Shown here in pieces: positions 60,830 to 64,000 of a stretch of 64,000 bases of DNA. The notes below the pieces were generated by a model that saw only the letters and a list, made by a program, of their open reading frames with translations, was not told where the DNA came from and searched no databases. Numbering within the stretch: the stretch's first letter is position 1; each line of letters starts with the position of its first letter. A program made the translations under genes and the position numbers. This DNA is from Albidovulum denitrificans (GTDB taxonomy: Bacteria > Pseudomonadota > Alphaproteobacteria > Rhodobacterales > Rhodobacteraceae): positions 372,001 through 436,000 of the forward strand of contig NZ_PVEP01000002.1 in NCBI RefSeq assembly GCF_002973535.1. Direction: 5' to 3'.

Positions 60830-62487
60830 TTGGGCCGCGACAGGCGGCTGGCCAGAAGGTCGCCGGTTTCCGACAGGATCGGGTAGGCGAGCATGGTGAA
60901 GGCGGAGTTCACCTGTTTCAGCGCGCGCAGCGTCTCCTGATGCAGGTTCGAAGTTTCGATGCTTTCGCTCAACCCCTGCTGCAAGCGTGCAAGGTGGGCG
61001 CGTTGCAGCCCCTGTTCCACGTCGCGCACGGTGTCCTTTTCCTCCACCAGCGCGCGGGCGGCGTCGGGGCTTGAGGTCACGAGAAGGTTCAGCGCGCCCT
61101 GCGCGTTCGACAGCACCCGGTCGTGGAAATCGCGGATCTCTTCCAGCCCCTTGTCGGAAAAGGCGACGCCGCCCTGGTTCAGGCGCTGCGCCAGGCTCAG
61201 CATCGTGTCGGAGATGACATTGCCCGCGCTTTCAAGGTTCACCGCCATATCGGCAAGTTCGAGGGCGCGGGAGGCGACCTCATCCCCGCTATGGTCGCGT
61301 TGCAGCTTTGCGAGGTAAAGCTTTGTATTGATGTGGATCTTGTCGACCTCGCGTTCCTTCTTGCGGATCGCTTCGGCGGCCTCGTCGTCCCAGTCGGCGT
61401 AAAGGCCGACCACCGGGCGCAGCATGCTTTCCACCGCCTCGCCCATTTGCAGCAGTTCCCGCATGACGCAGGCCAGCGCCCGGTCCGGCACCTTCAGCGC
61501 GGCCGGGTCAAGCGCCGAAACCCGGTTCAGCGCCGGTGAGGCGGCCTGGTCAGGCATCAGCCGGTCGACAAGGCGCAGCACCGGCACGGTCAGCGGCAGT
61601 GCGATCAGCATGACGGCAAGGTTGAAGGCAAGGTGCAGGTTGATGACCTGACGCGGCGGCGTGCTGCCCAGAAGCTCAAGCGGTGCGGCGCCCCGTTGCA
61701 GGAAGAACAGCGCCAGCGCCGCCCCGCCGCCCCTGAGCGCGAGGTTGGCGATCACGATGCGCCGCGCGGGCTGATCGGCGCCCAGTGTCAGCACATAGGC
61801 GATCAGTGAACCGCCGAGATTGGCCCCCAGCACCATCGCGGCGGCGGCGCTGAGCGGCAGGACCGATTGCGCGGCCAGCGTCACGAAAAGAAGGACGGCG
61901 GCGACGGAGGATTGCACCAGCCAGGCGAACAGCGCCCCCAGCGCAAAGGCCGTCAGCGCGTCCTTGCCGAGATAGCCCATGGCAGAGCCGACGGCGGCGC
62001 TTTGGCGCAGCGGATCGGTCGCCTCGCGGATCAGCGACAGCGACACGAAGATCAGCGCGACGCCGATCAGGACCCGGCCCGTCATCCGCCCCTCGCGCCG
62101 CCGCGCGCGCAGGAACAGGCCGACGCCAAGGACCATGAGGACCGGCATCACCCAATCCGCCCGCGCCAGCAGGACCTGCGCAACCAGCGCCGAGCCGACA
62201 TCGGCGCCCAGCAGGATCGCGAGCCCCCCCGCCGCCGTCAGCGTTCCGGCGGCGACGAAAGAGGTGGTCAGGATCGCCACGGCGGTGGAACTTTGCAGCG
62301 CCAGCGCCGCGATCATGCCGCTCAGCGCCGCCATGATGCGGTTGTCGTCGCCCTTGCGCAGCCAGCGGCGCAACTGCACCGACCAGCCGCGCTCAACGCC
62401 GGTGCGCACCAGGCGGACCGCCCAGATCAGCAGCGCCGCCGCGCCCGCGACATGCAGAAGAAAAAGGATCGGCGAGGTGCTTTCCAA
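60823..62487 (-). CDS. Na/Pi cotransporter family protein with PhoU-like tail
   Basis: A 554-residue protein. Two inverted Na/Pi repeats with the hallmark QSSTAV (near residue 66) and QSSVAA (near 193), about nine membrane segments to residue 310, then a cytoplasmic helical PhoU-like domain (ACVMRELLQMGEAVESMLRP, ELADMAVNLESAGNVISDTM). Imports phosphate with sodium. The start is TTG at 62487. A candidate Pho box lies about 41 bp upstream. Confidence 0.88.
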   Translation of the reverse strand: MESTSPILFLLHVAGAAALLIWAVRLVRTGVERGWSVQLRRWLRKGDDNRIMAALSGMIAALALQSSTAVAILTTSFVAAGTLTAAGGLAILLGADVGSALVAQVLLARADWVMPVLMVLGVGLFLRARRREGRMTGRVLIGVALIFVSLSLIREATDPLRQSAAVGSAMGYLGKDALTAFALGALFAWLVQSSVAAVLLFVTLAAQSVLPLSAAAAMVLGANLGGSLIAYVLTLGADQPARRIVIANLALRGGGAALALFFLQRGAAPLELLGSTPPRQVINLHLAFNLAVMLIALPLTVPVLRLVDRLMPDQAASPALNRVSALDPAALKVPDRALACVMRELLQMGEAVESMLRPVVGLYADWDDEAAEAIRKKEREVDKIHINTKLYLAKLQRDHSGDEVASRALELADMAVNLESAGNVISDTMLSLAQRLNQGGVAFSDKGLEEIRDFHDRVLSNAQGALNLLVTSSPDAARALVEEKDTVRDVEQGLQRAHLARLQQGLSESIETSNLHQETLRALKQVNSAFTMLAYPILSETGDLLASRLSRPKP

Positions 62488-62527
62488 GGCGTCATCCGGC
62501 GGGTCGGGGGCCGCGCGAGTCGCGGCC

Positions 62528-62545
62528 GTTACAAAACTGTTACAA
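62528..62545 (-). promoter_or_regulatory. Candidate Pho box
   Basis: On the minus strand TTGTAAC-N4-TTGTAAC: two identical 7-mers separated by 4 bp, the 11-bp periodicity of PhoB sites. Each matches CTGTCAC at 5 of 7 positions. It precedes the Na/Pi cotransporter gene. Confidence 0.5.
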
Positions 62546-62577
62546 AGAGTTCACATTCCGGGGCCTGCCACAATGGC

Positions 62578-62612
62578 AAACATCCGGGGGCAAACATCCG
62601 GGGGCAAACATC
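62578..62612. repeat. 14-bp tandem repeat, 2.5 copies
   Basis: AAACATCCGGGGGC occurs twice in tandem and then AAACATC. It lies in the gap between the acyltransferase stop and the Pho box, outside any coding frame. Confidence 0.9.
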
Positions 62613-62628
62613 TTTGCCTGACCCGCGG

Positions 62629-63504
62629 TCACTTCCAGCGGCGGTGAATCCAGAACCACTGGCCCATATGCTGCCGGACCAGCGCCTCAAGGCTGTCGTT
62701 GATCGCCTGCGTCATGGTCACCGGATCGCCTTTGGGGATCGGCGCCTCGGCCCGGATGTCGAAGTTCAGCCCGTCGTCGCGGCGGATGCCGTAGATCGGG
62801 ATGATCTCGGCATCGTATTTCAGCGCCAGATCGGCGGCGGAGGTGGCGGTATAGGCGCGCTTGCCGAAAAAGGTGATCGGCGCCCCGTGGCCCATGTGCT
62901 GATCCATGACGAGGCCAAGCATGCCGCCCGATTTCAGGAACCGCACCATCGCGCCAAGCCCTTCCGGCCCGCGCGGGAAAAGCGGCTTTCCGATCGTGGA
63001 GATCGCCTTGACGTAATGGTCGTTGAAGAGCGGGTTCTTCATCGGCTTGTAAAGTCCGCCGACGCGATAGCCCCGCGCCACCAGCGCGCCGCGCGCCACG
63101 TCGTAATTGCCGAAATGCCCGGTGGCGAGGATCACCGGGCGGCCTTCGCGATGCGCCGCCTCAAGGGCGGCCGCGCCGGGACCCTGGATCGGCAGGTCGC
63201 GGACGCGGTCGATGAAATCGGTGCCGGAGTAAAGCTCGATCGTGGTGCGGCCGACATTGTCGGGGACATCGCGAAGAAGGCGCGCGACCTCTGCCGGCGG
63301 CAGGTCGGGGCAGACGAGGGCGAGGTTTTCGCGGATCCGGGTCGTATAGCCCGCCAGCGGCGCCACCAGGCGCGAGACGACCCAGCCCGCGACCGGCACG
63401 CGGCGGCGATAGGGCAGGCGGAAGGCACACCACAAAAGCGCGCGGAAGGCGCCATCGACGATCCGGTCGGACAGGGTCGGTTTGCGCGGGGTCTTTCTCG
63501 CCAT
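62629..63504 (-). CDS. lpxL: Lipid A biosynthesis acyltransferase (LpxL/HtrB family)
   Basis: A 291-residue inner-membrane acyltransferase. The catalytic H-X4-D motif is GHFGNYD near residue 125, followed by YKPMKNPLFND and VMDQHMGHGAPITFFGKRAY. N-terminal hydrophobic stretch (VVSRLVAPLAGY) is the membrane anchor. Adds a secondary acyl chain to the lipid A precursor. ATG at 63504 is preferred; an ATG at 63561 would add 19 polar residues. Neither has a strong ribosome site. Confidence 0.87.
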   Translation of the reverse strand: MARKTPRKPTLSDRIVDGAFRALLWCAFRLPYRRRVPVAGWVVSRLVAPLAGYTTRIRENLALVCPDLPPAEVARLLRDVPDNVGRTTIELYSGTDFIDRVRDLPIQGPGAAALEAAHREGRPVILATGHFGNYDVARGALVARGYRVGGLYKPMKNPLFNDHYVKAISTIGKPLFPRGPEGLGAMVRFLKSGGMLGLVMDQHMGHGAPITFFGKRAYTATSAADLALKYDAEIIPIYGIRRDDGLNFDIRAEAPIPKGDPVTMTQAINDSLEALVRQHMGQWFWIHRRWK

Positions 63505-63610
63505 CTCGGGTATCGGGTTGCGGCCGCGACCGTCGCGGTCCGGCTTTCGGGCGCCAGACATAGTCAGGGCCGGGCCGGGTGACAAGACGAAGGCGGGCCG
63601 GGCCGTTGCG

Positions 63611-64000
63611 TCAGCCCTCATCCTCTTCCTCGCCCTGGCGCAGCGCCAGCTCGCCCGTGGCCTCAAGATCGCGGATCGCGGCGATAAGGGCGGTCTGGGC
63701 GGCGTCGGCATCCTTGACCTTGACGTTGCCCCTTGCCTCCATCTCTTCGCGCAGCGTGGCGGCCATGCGTTGCGAGAGGTTGGAGAGGATGAATTCCGCG
63801 CTGGTGGCATCGTCGCCCTCGGTCGCGGCGGCAAGCGCGGTGACAAGCTGCGCCTGGTCGATGCCGCGCGTGACCTTGGGAATGTCGCGCCCCTCGATCC
63901 GTTTGGCGATGTCGGCGAAGGTGAAGATGGTGCGGCGGACCCGTTCGGCGAATTCGGCGTCCTCTTCCCCCAGGCCTGCCAGAACCGCGTCGCGGGTCTG
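63611..64000 (-). CDS. fliG: Flagellar motor switch protein FliG, C-terminal part
   Basis: The frame runs off the right edge; 129 codons and the stop are visible. FliG C-terminal motifs are seen: FADIAKRIEGRDIPKVTRGI, ALAAATEGDD, FILSNLSQRMAATLREEMEA and VKVKDADAAQTALIAAIRDL. The charged torque helix interacts with MotA. The C-terminus ends EEEDEG. This implies a flagellar cluster to the right of the window. Confidence 0.9.
   Translation of the reverse strand, partial: QTRDAVLAGLGEEDAEFAERVRRTIFTFADIAKRIEGRDIPKVTRGIDQAQLVTALAAATEGDDATSAEFILSNLSQRMAATLREEMEARGNVKVKDADAAQTALIAAIRDLEATGELALRQGEEEDEG

Noticed and set aside
62578-62612. CRISPR-like array
   Set aside because: The units are contiguous 14-mers without spacers. 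No other array was seen in the window.

Overview
The window is high-GC, densely packed chromosomal DNA of an alphaproteobacterium, almost certainly Rhodobacteraceae. The evidence is the housekeeping order (SPOR protein-nagZ-scpA-scpB; yceD-rpmF-plsX-fabH-ihfA-merR), the double-length dCTP deaminase, a smo/mtlK polyol operon of Rhodobacter type, an SqrR-like sulfur sensor, a form II cox cluster and a betaine/dimethylglycine cluster. I see no phage, insertion sequence or CRISPR array. Long open frames antisense to real genes are common here because of base composition and were left out.

Layout. 0-12 kb: cell-wall recycling, condensin subunits, dCTP deaminase, tRNA-Pro(GGG), the phospholipid/fatty-acid operon, bamE and olsB. 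A short low-GC insert bounded by a perfect 40-bp direct repeat sits at 3.3-4.0 kb. 12-17 kb: a folate C1 cluster (methyl-THF methyltransferase, HAD phosphatase, MetF-like reductase, small 'virulence factor' family protein) facing ppx-rlmE. 17-18.5 kb: a Hint-domain protein, a non-coding stretch and tRNA-Val(TAC).

18.6-31 kb: a LysR regulator divergent from a chvE-gguA-gguB sugar importer, followed without a break by enzymes for oxidative L-arabinose and D-galactose catabolism. A dehydrogenase, a lactonase and a dehydratase appear shared. The pentose branch then ends in 2-oxoglutarate and the hexose branch in pyruvate plus glyceraldehyde-3-phosphate. 31-38.5 kb: HAD phosphatase, SorC regulator, smoEFGK transporter and mannitol 2-dehydrogenase, with a clear operator before smoE.

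38.5-50 kb: an SqrR-type persulfide sensor with its own candidate operator, a flavin reductase, a DUF475 membrane protein, then a response regulator/FIST/PAS-histidine-kinase signalling operon transcribed away from coxG-coxS-coxL-coxM. CoxL carries the form II motif AYRGAGR. An NsrR-like regulator, an FNR-like box and an OsmC protein follow. 50-58.6 kb: DeoR regulator, betaine-type ABC importer with a double-length permease, a choline-kinase-like protein and dimethylglycine dehydrogenase. 58.6-64 kb: a guanidine exporter preceded by a guanidine-II riboswitch, a methyltransferase, a second choline-kinase-like protein, a Na/Pi cotransporter with a candidate Pho box, an LpxL-type acyltransferase and the 3' end of fliG.

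The most notable items are the tandem ACGG-loop guanidine-II riboswitch, the FIST/kinase/regulator module beside a form II cox operon, the 40-bp-repeat-bounded insert, and a roughly 97-bp palindromic element in two inverted copies 43.5 kb apart, each at a convergent gene junction.
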